From Staphylotrichum longicolle (Eukaryota > Ascomycota > Sordariomycetes > Sordariales > Chaetomiaceae), in assembly GCA_019096155.1 (NCBI GenBank), contig JAHCVI010000001.1, positions 15,029,243-15,093,242 on the forward strand: 64,000 bases of DNA, given 5' to 3'. How positions within the stretch are numbered: the first letter of the stretch is position 1; every line of letters begins with the position of its first letter. Positions 11,532 to 22,300 of the stretch are shown piece by piece. The position numbers and the translations under genes are program-made. The notes under the pieces were generated by a model. It had not been told where the DNA came from. It saw nothing but the letters and a program-made list of their open reading frames with translations, and searched no databases.

Positions 11532-13011
11532 ATGGCGGGCTTCAAGCAATGTGCCTGGCTCCTCTGGGCCTTCTCCCTCGTTCTCAGCCCCGTTGCGGCT
11601 CAGGCTCCCCAGGAATCGGACTTCACTGCCGATGACATTGAGCAAGGTGACGCGCTCACCCTGCTCAACGAGCTGGCCTCCAACAACACCGAAGTCCCCA
11701 CGCTGGCCCGCCGGGATGGCAGTGGCTGCACGCCCTCCAAGCTGAGGATTCGGAGAGAATGGTAAGGTTGCCGCCATATCCATACCAGTAACGAAACTCA
11801 GTCTGATGACAATACCCAAATCAGGCGAACTCTCTCAAGGTCTCAGCGGCTCAGCTATATTGCTGCTGTCAAGTGTCTTCAGACGAAGCCTAGCTTGATG
11901 GACCCTGCCGTCGCCCCCGGCGCCAAGTCCTTGTATGATGACTTTGTCGCCATCCATCTGATGCAAACCATGAACATTCACCTCTCAGTGCGTTTCCCCC
12001 AACGCGCATTCTTAGGTCGCCGCCCGGTCCTATTCGCTAACTCCCTGGTCTGAAGGCAACTTTCCTGACGTGGCACCGGTACTTTACCTGGACGTTTGAG
12101 GAGAAGCTCAGAACCGAGTGTGGCTATACAGGTACGTTGTCCCAAATTCGAGGGGGACGGCCATACAGGCTCCATGAAGCAGGCACTTATGCGACTACCT
12201 CACACAGGCACGGTTCCTTACTGGGAGTGGGGCTTTGACGTCCGCAACCCGGCGGCTTCGCCCGTTTTCGATGGCTCCGATACATCCCTCGGCGGAAACG
12301 GAGAGTTCATCCCCCACAGCGGCATGATCCTGACCGAGGCCATGAACCCGGCGGCTCTGATCCCCCTCCCCCCCGGATCGGGCGGTGGCTGTGTCCGGAC
12401 CGGGCCTTTCGCAAACATGACTGTCCACATCGGCCCCGTGGCTCTCGCGCAGTACGGGACCACGGAAACCGCTACTTCGGCAAACCGCTTGGTGATAATT
12501 CAAGATGCCTCAAGCGCGACCTAACGCCGGCATTGCGTCCCGATTCAATACCTTCCGCAACACGACCAGCCTGATCCTCCAGAACCACGATATCGAGCAC
12601 TTCCAGGCCATCATGCAGGCCGATCCCCGCTACGTCCACGGAGAGCTGGGCGTCCACGGCGGCGGTCATTTCACCATTGGTGGCGATCCCGGCGCTGACC
12701 CCTTCATCTCGCCCGGCGATCCGGCCTTTTACCTCCACCATTCTCAGGTTGACAGACTCTATTGGATCTGGCAGATGCTCGACTTCCCCAACAGACAGGT
12801 GAGTTCGCTCTCTTTCCTAAATCTCCTGTGCCGCAACAAGACTGACCATGCGCAGAACGTCTGGGGCACGGCCACGTTCCTGGATTTCATCCCCACCCCC
12901 AACGTGACTCTTGACGACGTGATCGACATTACGCCCCTTGCGCCGGTGGTCAAGATCCGGGACATGATGAACACGGTCGGCGGCTCGCCGTTCTGCTACA
13001 TCTATATTTAG
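11532..13011 (+). CDS. Secreted tyrosinase (type-3 copper), reading frame broken at two points
   Basis: Oxidises phenols and catechols to quinones. The ATG at 11532 opens a signal peptide (LLWAFSLVLSPVAAQA). Exons: 11532-11761, 11825-11987, 12056-12131, 12208-12798 and 12856-13011, with GT-AG introns of 57-76 nt. Copper site A: AIHLMQTMNIH followed by FLTWHRYF. Site B: VHGGGHFTIGG and PAFYLHHSQVDRLYW. The short C-terminus GGSPFCYIYI is that of the short secreted class without a C-terminal shielding domain. In exon 4 the frame ends at a TAA near 12522, but the conserved block NSRCLKRDL lies in a second frame and NAGIASRFNT with all of copper site B in a third. One missing base near 12491-12496 and one near 12521-12525 explain this. 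Without both, site B is lost. It is either a recent pseudogene or two assembly errors. Confidence 0.85.
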
Positions 13012-14149
13012 AGCATCAGGAGGCTCGGAAGGTTGGCGCTATTTGGGCAAACCTGTAGACTGCTTTCAGCGAGAATATAAAGCTTTGGTTTTGTGAAGAA
13101 CAATCTTGCGAGCGAAGGCAGGCGTTTTGAGGGCATCTTGCTCACCGGCTTTTGAATGGCCTGCGGGGAGTGGGTAGAGCAGAGGTCGAGAAACCCAAAG
13201 ACACTGCCGTATTCATGGCGTTCCTGCAAGCCCAGCTCAATCCCTCGCTCCTTTGGAACTGTGTCAACCCTTAATAATTGACTTGAATCCGACGATGCAG
13301 CAGACCCCCTCCACGCTTTGCCCGCGTCTTTTATCCCTGAAGAGCCTATGCCCGAAGTCAAATGTCTTGGAGACTCTTATATGAAGAGACGGTCCCGTCT
13401 CAGCTTCGATACCCGCGAGAATCCGGGTCAAAAGTACTAGCATGCAAGATGGCCTGGTTCATCTTGGCTGAGGAAGAGAGCATATAGGGTTCCTATGCAA
13501 GACGGCTTGCAAAGTGAGCCAGAAGCTATTTCAACCTAACGCGCCCGGGTCTGTGAAGACAGAAAGCGCCTAGGCAGAATCCAGCAGCATCACGCCCCCG
13601 ACGACACTGTGAGACAGAATGATAACTACCTTATGAGTATGATCATATTCGGGAGTATGATGCAGTCTGTAAAGGCACGATCGGTATATTTTTGAAGTGC
13701 CACAAAAAAAGACGGCCGATAGAGTATCACTTGGTTGAGTTCTAGCAGGTAGGTGCTCCTGTCTCTCCTCCGTTCTTTTCCTGACTCACTCATCTGCTCC
13801 TCTTCACCATTTCGGTCCAGGAGACGCCGCGATTAACTCATCTCACCTGGCGTATCACGAGTACTTCTGCTCGCATCATTTGTTGGGACGGTTGCCAACC
13901 AAGGTACGGAGTGGGGAGCTAGAAACGCCCGCATGGGCGCCGGCAGACACCCCGAGAGAGGCTGAGAGGAGAACCCCCTGGCAATATTCTGAACGGGTCC
14001 TTGAACGGAATACCCCATACTCACCCCCGGGCCCCGCATTGTGGAACGTGTTGGTGTTGACGAATTACTACTGCTTTAAGAAAGCTGTGATTTGGAACGA
14101 TGATGATTTCTTGGCATAGTTGGGATGATGACAGCATCAGTGGACAACG
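13012..14149. other. Intergenic, no gene supported
   Basis: Searched for an upstream exon encoding a signal peptide for the dextranase; none was found. An ATG-initiated frame at 13880-14119 is not hydrophobic and ends before the dextranase frame. No repeats of note. Confidence 0.45.
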
Positions 14150-15916
14150 ATGGCTTCAGCAACGACGAGTGGTGAGTGCGTCCAGGTGTATACGGACATG
14201 GCGGGTCATTCACCACGCCCTCGACTCTGCGCGTGGTGGCACAACACCGGCGAGATCAACACGGCAAGCATGGTGCAGCCGGGCAACGTGCGCCAGTCTC
14301 GAAAGTACAACGCGCAAGTGAGCATCGCCGGCGCCAACGACTTCCACGACTCGTTCGCCTACGAATCAATCCCTCGCAACGGACGTGGTCGCATCTACTC
14401 GCCGTGGGACGCCCCTGGCAGCAACACCCTTGGCTCGGACGTGGACGACGGCATCACCATTGAGCTCGGCGCCGGCATTAATATGGCCTGGTCCCAGTTC
14501 GAGTATTCCGCTAATGCCGACGTCAAAATCCTCCCGCGCGACGGCACCAGCTTCCCTGGCCCGTCCGGGGTCAAGGTCCGCCCGACCTCCATCGGCTATG
14601 ACGTCCGGTCCTCCGGTGACGGCGGCATTATCATTCGCGTTCCACGCGATCCCAATGGCCGGAGGTTCTCAGTCGAGTTCGACAACGACCTGTTCACCTA
14701 CCGCTCAAACGGCACGAACTATGTCACGTCAGGTGGCGACGTTGTGGGCGTCGAACCGAGAAACGCGCTGCTCATCTTTGCGAGTCCGTTCCTGCCAGAC
14801 GACATGGTGCCGCGGATTGACGCCCCCGACACCAAAGTCATGACGCCAGGGCCGATCAACCAGGGCGACTGGGGGTCGTCCAGTGTTTTGTACTTCCCGC
14901 CGGGAGTGTACTGGATGAACTCGAACCCGCAGGGCGGGGCACCCAGGATCGGCGAGAACCACATCCGGCTGTCTCCCAACACGCGCTGGGTGTACTTGGC
15001 GCCCGGTGCCTACGTCAAGGGCGCGATCGAGTACACCACCAAGTCCGACTTCTACGCCACCGGCCACGGCGTCTTGTCCGGCGAGCACTACGTGTACCAG
15101 GCCAACCCAGCGACGGAATACCAGGCCCTAAAGAGCGACAGCACGAGTCTGCGGATGTGGGGCCACAACGCGCTGGGCGGCGGCCAGACGTGGTACTGCC
15201 AGGGCCCGACCATCAACGCGCCGCCTTTCAACACGATGGACTTCTACGGCAGCGCAGACATCACCACGCGCATCTCGGACTACAAGCAAGTAGGCGCCTT
15301 CTTCTTCCAGACCGACGGACCGCAGTTGTATCCCAACAGCCAAGTCCACGACGTCTTTTACCACGTCAACGACGACGCCATCAAGACCTACTACTCTGGC
15401 GCGAGCCTGACCCGGGCCACCATCTGGAAGGGCCACAACGACCCCGTCATCCAGATGGGCTGGGACACCCGCGACGTCTCGGGCGTCACCCTGCAGGACA
15501 TCCACATCATCCACACGCGCTACATCAAGTCCGAGACGTACGTGCCGTCGGCCATCATCGGCGCGTCCCCGTTCTACAGGCGCGGACGCGCGGTGGACAG
15601 CAGCAAGGCCGTGAGCCTGACCATCAAGAACCTCGTGTGCGAGGGGGTCTGCCCGGCGCTGATGCGCATCACGCCGCTGCAAAACTATCGCAACTTCCTC
15701 GTGCAGGACGTTGCATTCCCCGACGAGCTGCAGACCAACAGCATTGGCACTGGGAAGAGTATTGTACCTGCTTCCAGCGAGGGTCTCGAGTTCGGCGTGA
15801 CTATTGCGAACTGGACCGTCGGCGGCCAGAAGGTGACGATGGATAATTTCCAGTCTGATAGGCTTGGGCAGCTTGATATCGATGTGTCTTACTCCGGTCA
15901 GTGGACTATTCGTTGA
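14150..15916 (+). CDS. GH49 dextranase (endo-alpha-1,6-glucanase), no visible signal peptide
   Basis: Single exon of 588 residues, collinear with fungal GH49 dextranases from residue about 27 (LCAWWHNTGEINT) to the last residue. Family blocks: QPGNVRQSRKYNAQV, SFAYESIPRNGRGRIYSPWD, INMAWSQFEYS, LYFPPGVYWMN, YATGHGVLSGEHYVYQAN and NAPPFNTMDF. The three catalytic Asp of the family are present in FFQTDGPQLYPNS and HVNDDAIKTYYSG. GH49 folds as a beta-sandwich plus a right-handed beta-helix and cleaves alpha-1,6 bonds in dextran or related glucans with inversion. The first 25 residues (MASATTSGECVQ...) are not hydrophobic and match nothing known of the family, and an in-frame TGA lies about 20 codons upstream. 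The true 5' exon may be missed or lost. Confidence 0.92.
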   Translation: MASATTSGECVQVYTDMAGHSPRPRLCAWWHNTGEINTASMVQPGNVRQSRKYNAQVSIAGANDFHDSFAYESIPRNGRGRIYSPWDAPGSNTLGSDVDDGITIELGAGINMAWSQFEYSANADVKILPRDGTSFPGPSGVKVRPTSIGYDVRSSGDGGIIIRVPRDPNGRRFSVEFDNDLFTYRSNGTNYVTSGGDVVGVEPRNALLIFASPFLPDDMVPRIDAPDTKVMTPGPINQGDWGSSSVLYFPPGVYWMNSNPQGGAPRIGENHIRLSPNTRWVYLAPGAYVKGAIEYTTKSDFYATGHGVLSGEHYVYQANPATEYQALKSDSTSLRMWGHNALGGGQTWYCQGPTINAPPFNTMDFYGSADITTRISDYKQVGAFFFQTDGPQLYPNSQVHDVFYHVNDDAIKTYYSGASLTRATIWKGHNDPVIQMGWDTRDVSGVTLQDIHIIHTRYIKSETYVPSAIIGASPFYRRGRAVDSSKAVSLTIKNLVCEGVCPALMRITPLQNYRNFLVQDVAFPDELQTNSIGTGKSIVPASSEGLEFGVTIANWTVGGQKVTMDNFQSDRLGQLDIDVSYSGQWTIR

Positions 15917-16395
15917 TGAGCGTGGTAGAAAGAGCTGGTGTGTCTTGAAGGGGACGTGGCATCTTTTAAGGGCATATGCAAGGTAAATAGTGGACGACTG
16001 TAGGCATGTGCCCTTCCACTATCTCGCCAGGGTCGACTACCTACATGGCACTCGTCTAAGCTGTTCAAGTTAAGGGGGGGGGGGGGGGGGGGTTGCTGTG
16101 GGAGGTGCTAACGGAACCACAGATGGCAATTTGTCCCATGCATGGTTTGTCCAAACGTCACAGAGAACCCCCTTTTTTCTCTCTTCTTTTTTCCCCTTTC
16201 AAAGGGCCCAAGCTATTGTTTAAATGCGTAGTGCCAAGATGAATACAAGCTTTCCAGCTGCGGCTGGGTCGATTGGTTGTTGAGGTCTGGAACGCCCAGC
16301 CACCATTCCCAGCTGGCTCATTCAGCTGAATCTGTCACCTTAAAACTGGAGACCCCGCATCGGACTGAGGGTCTTCAACTGCCAACCATCACTCA
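15917..16395. other. Intergenic with a poly-G tract
   Basis: Dextranase 3' region and promoter of the HET gene. Contains a run of about 19 G at 16074-16092 and a pyrimidine-rich patch near 16168-16200. No gene. Confidence 0.5.
16074..16092. repeat. Poly-G tract, about 19 nt
   Basis: Uninterrupted run of G between ...gttcaagttaa and ttgctgtggg. Its exact length is likely to be unstable or mis-sequenced. Confidence 0.85.
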
Positions 16396-18471
16396 ATGAA
16401 CAAAGGGTTCCGCAGTAATCTGGCGATCGCATCGTTGTCAACAGACGAAACCATGCAGGAGTTCGATTACGACCTGACCAGGTTGGAAGACCCGTCCAAG
16501 GCAATCCGCCTCCTGAAGCTCTTCCCCTCAGAGGTGTGGGAGTCCTCCTTGCAATGCAGCCTGGTCACCACCGTTCTGCAGGAGCGCTGCACCCCGTTTC
16601 GGGCGCTCTCCTACTTCTGGGGAGATGACCCGACCACGAACCACGCGATCCACGTGTTCCCAGAACCCCCAGAAAACCAGAAGCCGTCGCCGCCCGCGGA
16701 GGAGACCCAGGGCTTCATCCCCATCACCTTCTCGCTCGACGAAGCACTGCGGCACATCCGGAGCCCCAGGGACATCACCACGCTCTGGATCGACCAGATC
16801 TGCATCCACCAAGCCGACGACGCCGAGCGGGCGCACCAGGTGGGCCTGATGGGCCAGCTCTACGCGACCGCGACGCAGGTGCTCGTGTGGCTCGGCCCCG
16901 CGCACGACGAGTACCAGTCCGACGCCGTCATGGCCGCCTGGCAGACCGTGGGTCAGGAGGCGCGAGACTGGGGCATGGAGAGCTACTACACGCGCGACCG
17001 ACACCACCTGCTGCCGCTGAAGATGTTCAACGCCGACCCGCACGACACAGACACGCGGAGACTGCAGGACATTCTCGCGCGCGCTGCCGAGATATTCGCG
17101 CCGCTGCTGCGCGCCGAGGCTTTGAAGGCGTGGTTCGAACGGGCCTGGTTCTCGCGCCTGTGGGTGGTGCAGGAGTTCTGCATGTGTCCCGACACGGTGT
17201 TTGTGTGCGGCTTCAAGACGGTGGCGGTCGAGCTCGTGATGCTGGCGATGCAGGTCCTGCACGGCGCCATCGCCAACTCGAAGTCCCCGACGGGGCAGTT
17301 CGCGGTCCTCCAATCGGTACCCGCGCCGCGGTTGTGGGAGATGAGAGACGAGCCTACCGGAAGGCTGTTTAGCTGTCGCCAGCGGCGGCAAAAGTTTGCG
17401 AGGGGCGAGCAGGACGCCAAAGGCGATCGGCTGCATGCCTTGCTGCGGAAGCTGTTTGTCGAGCACGATACGAGAGCGACGCGGCACAGGGATCGCATTT
17501 ATGGGCTGCTTGGTCTGGCCGTTGATAGCAAGCAGCTGGGTATCCCGGTTGACTATACCCCCGGGCAAGCCCCGCGGATCCTCACGCAAGCGGCTCGAGC
17601 CATGATCGAGATTGGCGGACGGGTCGACGTTCTCTGCTACTCTCAATTCCCCAAGGCTAAACACCTTCAAGGCTTGCCATCGTGGGTCCCGGACTGGAGC
17701 GCGAACCTTCGTGCGTCTTATTACGTGATCCATGAGGAGGTCGATACCCATCGCTACACGGCGTGTGGAGAAAGCACGGTTGAGGCCGTGAAACCCCCAG
17801 AGGGGAACGCCGACATCCTCGCCCTCCGAGGTTATCTTGTCGACACCATCGAGCGAGTGGCTGACGATGCCTGGACGGACATGAACTGGGACCACGTCCG
17901 CTATCTTACATACGTCAGCCAGTTTGACGAGCTGTACCGGCTGTCGATGGAAAAGGAGGAACCTATCCATGGTGAGGGGATCACTCGGCACCGCAAACAG
18001 GAAGCCCGCTGGCGCGTGCCGATCGGCGACGTCTACTGGACGCGCGAAGGGGAGTACCAGCGGGCAACGCCCGATGTTGCTGTCGAGCACGACCGGTGCG
18101 TGGATAATATCCACGAGTTCCAAATCATGTCGCTCCTGACCGGGGCGGAGCTTGCTGAGAGATACGCAGCATGGGAGCAACGGTACAATGCCGGGCAGAT
18201 CGGCGCCGACTACCGCGAAAGCATGACCATCATGAAGGGAAAGAGACCGTTCCTGACTCAAAAGGGGTACCTGGGCATGGGCCCTGCTGAGACAGCGCCG
18301 GGAGATGCGGCGGTTATCTTTTGCGGTGGCCGGATACCGTTTGTCTTGCGGCCCAAAACCGGCACAGGCACAGACAACATGTGGTCTTTCGTTGGCGAGG
18401 CGTACTGTGATGGCGTCATGGATGGCCACATTGTTGGCCGAAGAACCAACGAGGTTTTCCACCTGTGCTGA
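16396..18471 (+). CDS. HET-domain (heterokaryon incompatibility) protein
   Basis: Intronless, 691 residues from ATG 16396; a second ATG at 16453 (MQEFDYD) is an equally good start. The HET domain spans roughly residues 68-290. It shows the hallmark order FRALSYFWGDD (68-78), LWIDQICIHQADDAERAHQV (130-149), YATATQVLVWLG (156-167) and AWFERAWFSRLWVVQEF. A typical distal block (RDRIYGLLGLA, then LPSWVPDWS) follows, as in the het-6 type. Family members trigger or modulate programmed cell death when incompatible mycelia fuse; the partner is unknown here. It lies upstream of and co-directional with the 1130-residue gene and the second HET gene. Confidence 0.92.
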   Translation: MNKGFRSNLAIASLSTDETMQEFDYDLTRLEDPSKAIRLLKLFPSEVWESSLQCSLVTTVLQERCTPFRALSYFWGDDPTTNHAIHVFPEPPENQKPSPPAEETQGFIPITFSLDEALRHIRSPRDITTLWIDQICIHQADDAERAHQVGLMGQLYATATQVLVWLGPAHDEYQSDAVMAAWQTVGQEARDWGMESYYTRDRHHLLPLKMFNADPHDTDTRRLQDILARAAEIFAPLLRAEALKAWFERAWFSRLWVVQEFCMCPDTVFVCGFKTVAVELVMLAMQVLHGAIANSKSPTGQFAVLQSVPAPRLWEMRDEPTGRLFSCRQRRQKFARGEQDAKGDRLHALLRKLFVEHDTRATRHRDRIYGLLGLAVDSKQLGIPVDYTPGQAPRILTQAARAMIEIGGRVDVLCYSQFPKAKHLQGLPSWVPDWSANLRASYYVIHEEVDTHRYTACGESTVEAVKPPEGNADILALRGYLVDTIERVADDAWTDMNWDHVRYLTYVSQFDELYRLSMEKEEPIHGEGITRHRKQEARWRVPIGDVYWTREGEYQRATPDVAVEHDRCVDNIHEFQIMSLLTGAELAERYAAWEQRYNAGQIGADYRESMTIMKGKRPFLTQKGYLGMGPAETAPGDAAVIFCGGRIPFVLRPKTGTGTDNMWSFVGEAYCDGVMDGHIVGRRTNEVFHLC

Positions 18472-19341
18472 GGGAACAGACAAAGAAGGTCTCGAGAGCG
18501 GCCAAAGTCATAAAGCGGGCCAGACTCAAACTTGGTCAATTTTGCGGGCGACTGGCGAGGGGGGACGACGGACCCAGAGATGCGAGAGCAGAAGATCCAA
18601 AAATAAACCTCGTGCTTTTTGTAGCTGCCCCGAAACTAGGAAATGTTCGTGTTGCAGGTTGCCTCGAGCCATAAACTGGGACAACTGACGCAGGGCTCGG
18701 CACACTCGGCAGGCTCGACAGGGTCGACAGGTTGGCGGGACTCGGAAGGTGCCGAGTGTGAGCAAGCTGTAAGATGGAAGCTGCGTGGAAGGCTTCATCG
18801 CGTCCCAGCAAGAACGATTGGCGTTGAGTGGGGGCTGGATCCACAAGGAAGCCTTGTGAATGTGGGGCCCATCCCAGGCAATCATCTGGGCCCCACTCTC
18901 AGGGTGGTCCACCCTTCGTTTTTGACGGCTCCGATCGCGAAAGCCAACTCTTGATTTTTCGGATGAACCGCCTCCATGCTCCCATGAGCCAGCCCTTCCT
19001 TGTCCAACCTTCTCCCCTTGCTCGTTTTCCGATTGCCTCTCGAATTGCCTTACCTGCTAGGCCCGTCATCAATTGCTCTGGCGCAGAGCGTCCCACCGCG
19101 ACAGGCCTGATTGACTCGCGCCCAGGGCGAGAACCGCGTGTGCTGCTGCTGCTGCTGCACTGTGCGCCGCCCGTTTCTGTGGTGTGCGCGGCGGGCGCTG
19201 TGTCGTGCTGCGTGCGCGGCTGCGGCTCGATGCCCCTTCGGCGAGCCTCGTGTTCGGGGCGCGTTCCACCACCACTCGACCTCGCGACAAGGCTGGCTCC
19301 AGCTCTAGCGTAAGGGGGCAACCCTGCGAGACACGCCCATC
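18472..19341. other. Intergenic / long 5' region of the 1130-residue gene
   Basis: Pyrimidine-rich towards 19341, with a (CTG)n-like run at 19140-19160. No supported ORF. Confidence 0.45.
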
Positions 19342-22300
19342 ATGCTGTCGCACCTCCGATTCCACCGCCGTGCCCCGTCGAATCCGACCTCTCCCCTCCC
19401 CGAACACGCCCCCTCCTGGGACCCTGCTGCGCAACGCGACCACCCGCCGCCGCCGCCCGATGTCTCACCGAACCCCAATCCGCGACCCCGTTCCCCAACT
19501 GCCTCGCAGCTGCCGCCGACGCTTCCCCCCATCGTGCGAGTGGCCTCCACCGGCTCCGATCTCTTGCCTGCCCCACATGGAGATGCCCCGCCCGCTTCCC
19601 ACGACGCCCGCCCGCCTCTGCCAGGCCCTGCATACGACGACACAACCCGGCCAGGGTTCATTGGCGGCGTGGCCCTGCGGAACCAGCGGAACGCGCTTCA
19701 AGAGCAACAGGGTCCCGATCTTGCGTCAGCCATGGGCCACCATCCCGAGAACCAGCTATCGAGAGCCAAGCCCCCGCCGCCGCCCATCAACACGGGCCTT
19801 GCCGCCCGCCCAGCCATTTCGATAGACAAGCGGGCCAAGTCCTCGTGGTTTTCGGCTTCTACCGATCTTCAGGTACCCGGAGGGACTGGCAAGCGCCCAG
19901 CAGGAACACGTCTCACGAGCGACCCGGCACCTGCTTCCGCCTCGGAGCCCCAAAAGGGGAGAAAAGGCCTGCCGTTCCTCAAGAACCCCATGTCCTCGTT
20001 GTTGCTGAGGAGGAAAACGGCCCAGACCGTCGTGGAAACCCAGCCTCCGTCGCCCAGTTATGACCCGCGCATCAAGGGCACCAGGGTCCATGACTTTAGC
20101 GCACCGCGGCCAAAGAGGACGGTGTCGAGGACCGACACTGTAGTAGCACAACACGAACCGAATCCTACAACGACTGGTGTGGCAGACGGCAGCGAGTCCA
20201 CCACTACTTCGCTTGGCGGTAGTAAAGGCGGTTCCTTTCGTGAGCCGGGCTGGGATGCCCCTCAAGATATCAAGCCTAGCGTCGGCGAGGACGCAGGGAG
20301 ACTTCCGGAAAGCACACTCGTCCCGGATTCGTCGATGCATTCGACAACATCAAACGATGGCTCAGGCCCCAGTCTGTATACCTCCTCTTCGGCCGCCTCG
20401 AGGAGCACACAGGTGGTCCCTTTGGCGCCCCTAGCCTCGGCATCAGTGAGGACCACCGCGTCTCGCCAATTCTCCTTGTCAGGCATGTCCAGGAAGGACT
20501 CTGTGGCGTCTGCAGTTCCACGACACATGAAGAGCACCTCGTCAAGGTTCAGCTTTGACATGGGAGGAGCGGCTCAGCAGGAGAAGCTGCTGGAAGAACG
20601 CCATCGGCAACGCGCACAGGAGAAGAAGACAACGGATGGTCCAGCCGACAATGACGCGCGCTTTGACGACTTTGACGAGGATTTTGATTACGATGCCATG
20701 ATGGACGACGACGGGCTGGAAGAGAGGATTCCTGGTGTGAATGCCGACTACGAGTACGAGGAGGAAGAGAACTTTGACGCCGACCTAGATCCGGACAACG
20801 ACCAAGAGAACTTTGCCGGCTTTGTCTTCCAGCGCTCGAACCCTGCATCGTCGCTGGCCAGCCCACACACGCCAGCCATGCTGGCGACGCCGCGAGACGC
20901 GACTGGCGCCGCCATCGGCTTCGCCATGACCAAGGATACAACCCCCACCTCGGACTCACCTGCCTTCCCTCTCCCCCTGAGCCTACCCAAGCACGATGAC
21001 ATGCACGATATCGACAATGAGGAGATGGAAGGCGAGGATGTTGATGATCCCCAGGAAGCGGTATTCCGACCTAGCTACGTGCCCGCGACTGTTGACTCAC
21101 AACGACCCGCGCGGTCTGAGAACGACGACATTTACTTTGATGACGGGCTCGCAGACGAACTTGACTTTGAGCATGACGGAACCTATTTCGATGAGTCCAT
21201 CTTTGACAACCACGATACGGACCAGTATGGACGCCCTATCCCTGGCGCGTTCGCGCAAGCCAAAGAAGCCATGGTTGCCGCTCAACAGAAGCAGCAACAT
21301 GCCAAGCACGACTCAGACTTGACAAGCGCGTCGGGGCTGTCAGCGGCGGCGCAATCCACAGGTGATACTTCACTAAGCGCTGGGCCTCACCAGCAGGCTG
21401 GCGAAGATGCGCTCAAGCAGCCACCCGTCGAGCCTGTGATAGACATCCCCGGCCAAGATCTCAACTACCAGGCGGCGCTGGCAGCGGCGGCGCAAATGGC
21501 GGCAGCATCGGGCAAATTCATCAGGAGTTCATCCCCTGAGGAGCCAGTTGACATTGCCGAGGCCGAGGCCGAGGCTGATCTCGTTGAAACTCAAGATGAA
21601 CCGACTGCTGGCTACGTCGAAGACTACACGGACGATTTTGTTACCAACAACTTTGACGACTACGGCACCGACACCAACTTTGACGACTTTGACTTTGACG
21701 ATGAAGCCATCATCGCCGAAGCCAACGCCAGCGCCCTCGCTAACGACTCGGACGGCTTCTACGGCCAAGAATTCGGCTTCTACTCGGCCCCGATCCCCCA
21801 CCACCAACCCCACATCTCATCATCATCCACCTCTGCGCCCCCAACCCCCTCTTCCACAACCAACGGCCTCACATCCGAAAACCTTTACCACTACTCCGCA
21901 GGCGGCTACTTCGGCCCGCCCACCTCCTCCCTCAACCGCTCCACCTCGGGCCGCGTCGTCTGCCGCGAACCCAATCTCACCCCAATTACCGAGCGCTCCG
22001 AGTACTCGAACCGCAACTCGGTCCTCAGCTTCACCCTCCCGCCCGCCATCGACGCAAGTGGTGGCGGTGGCGGCGGTGGCGCCGGCGCGCGCAACTCGAC
22101 CAACTCGAACGCCAACTCCATCACCAGCCCGGGGCTGGCGCAACTCGCGCTGCTGCCCGAGGATGACATGGAGATGGGGCTGAGTCTGGAGGGGCTGATG
22201 AGGTTGCGGAGCAAGGCGTGGGGCGGGTCGGAGAGGGGCAGTCGCGGGAGCAGTCGGGAGGGCAGTCCCCGGTCGGAGAGGGCTGTGTTGACTGCCGAAG

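Noticed and set aside
15128..15846. Long frames on both strands inside the dextranase gene
   Set aside because: Shadows; the 588-residue plus frame matches GH49 throughout.
16528..18483. 651-codon minus-strand frame opposite the first HET gene
   Set aside because: Antisense shadow of a GC3-rich gene; it lacks any domain while the plus frame has complete HET hallmarks.
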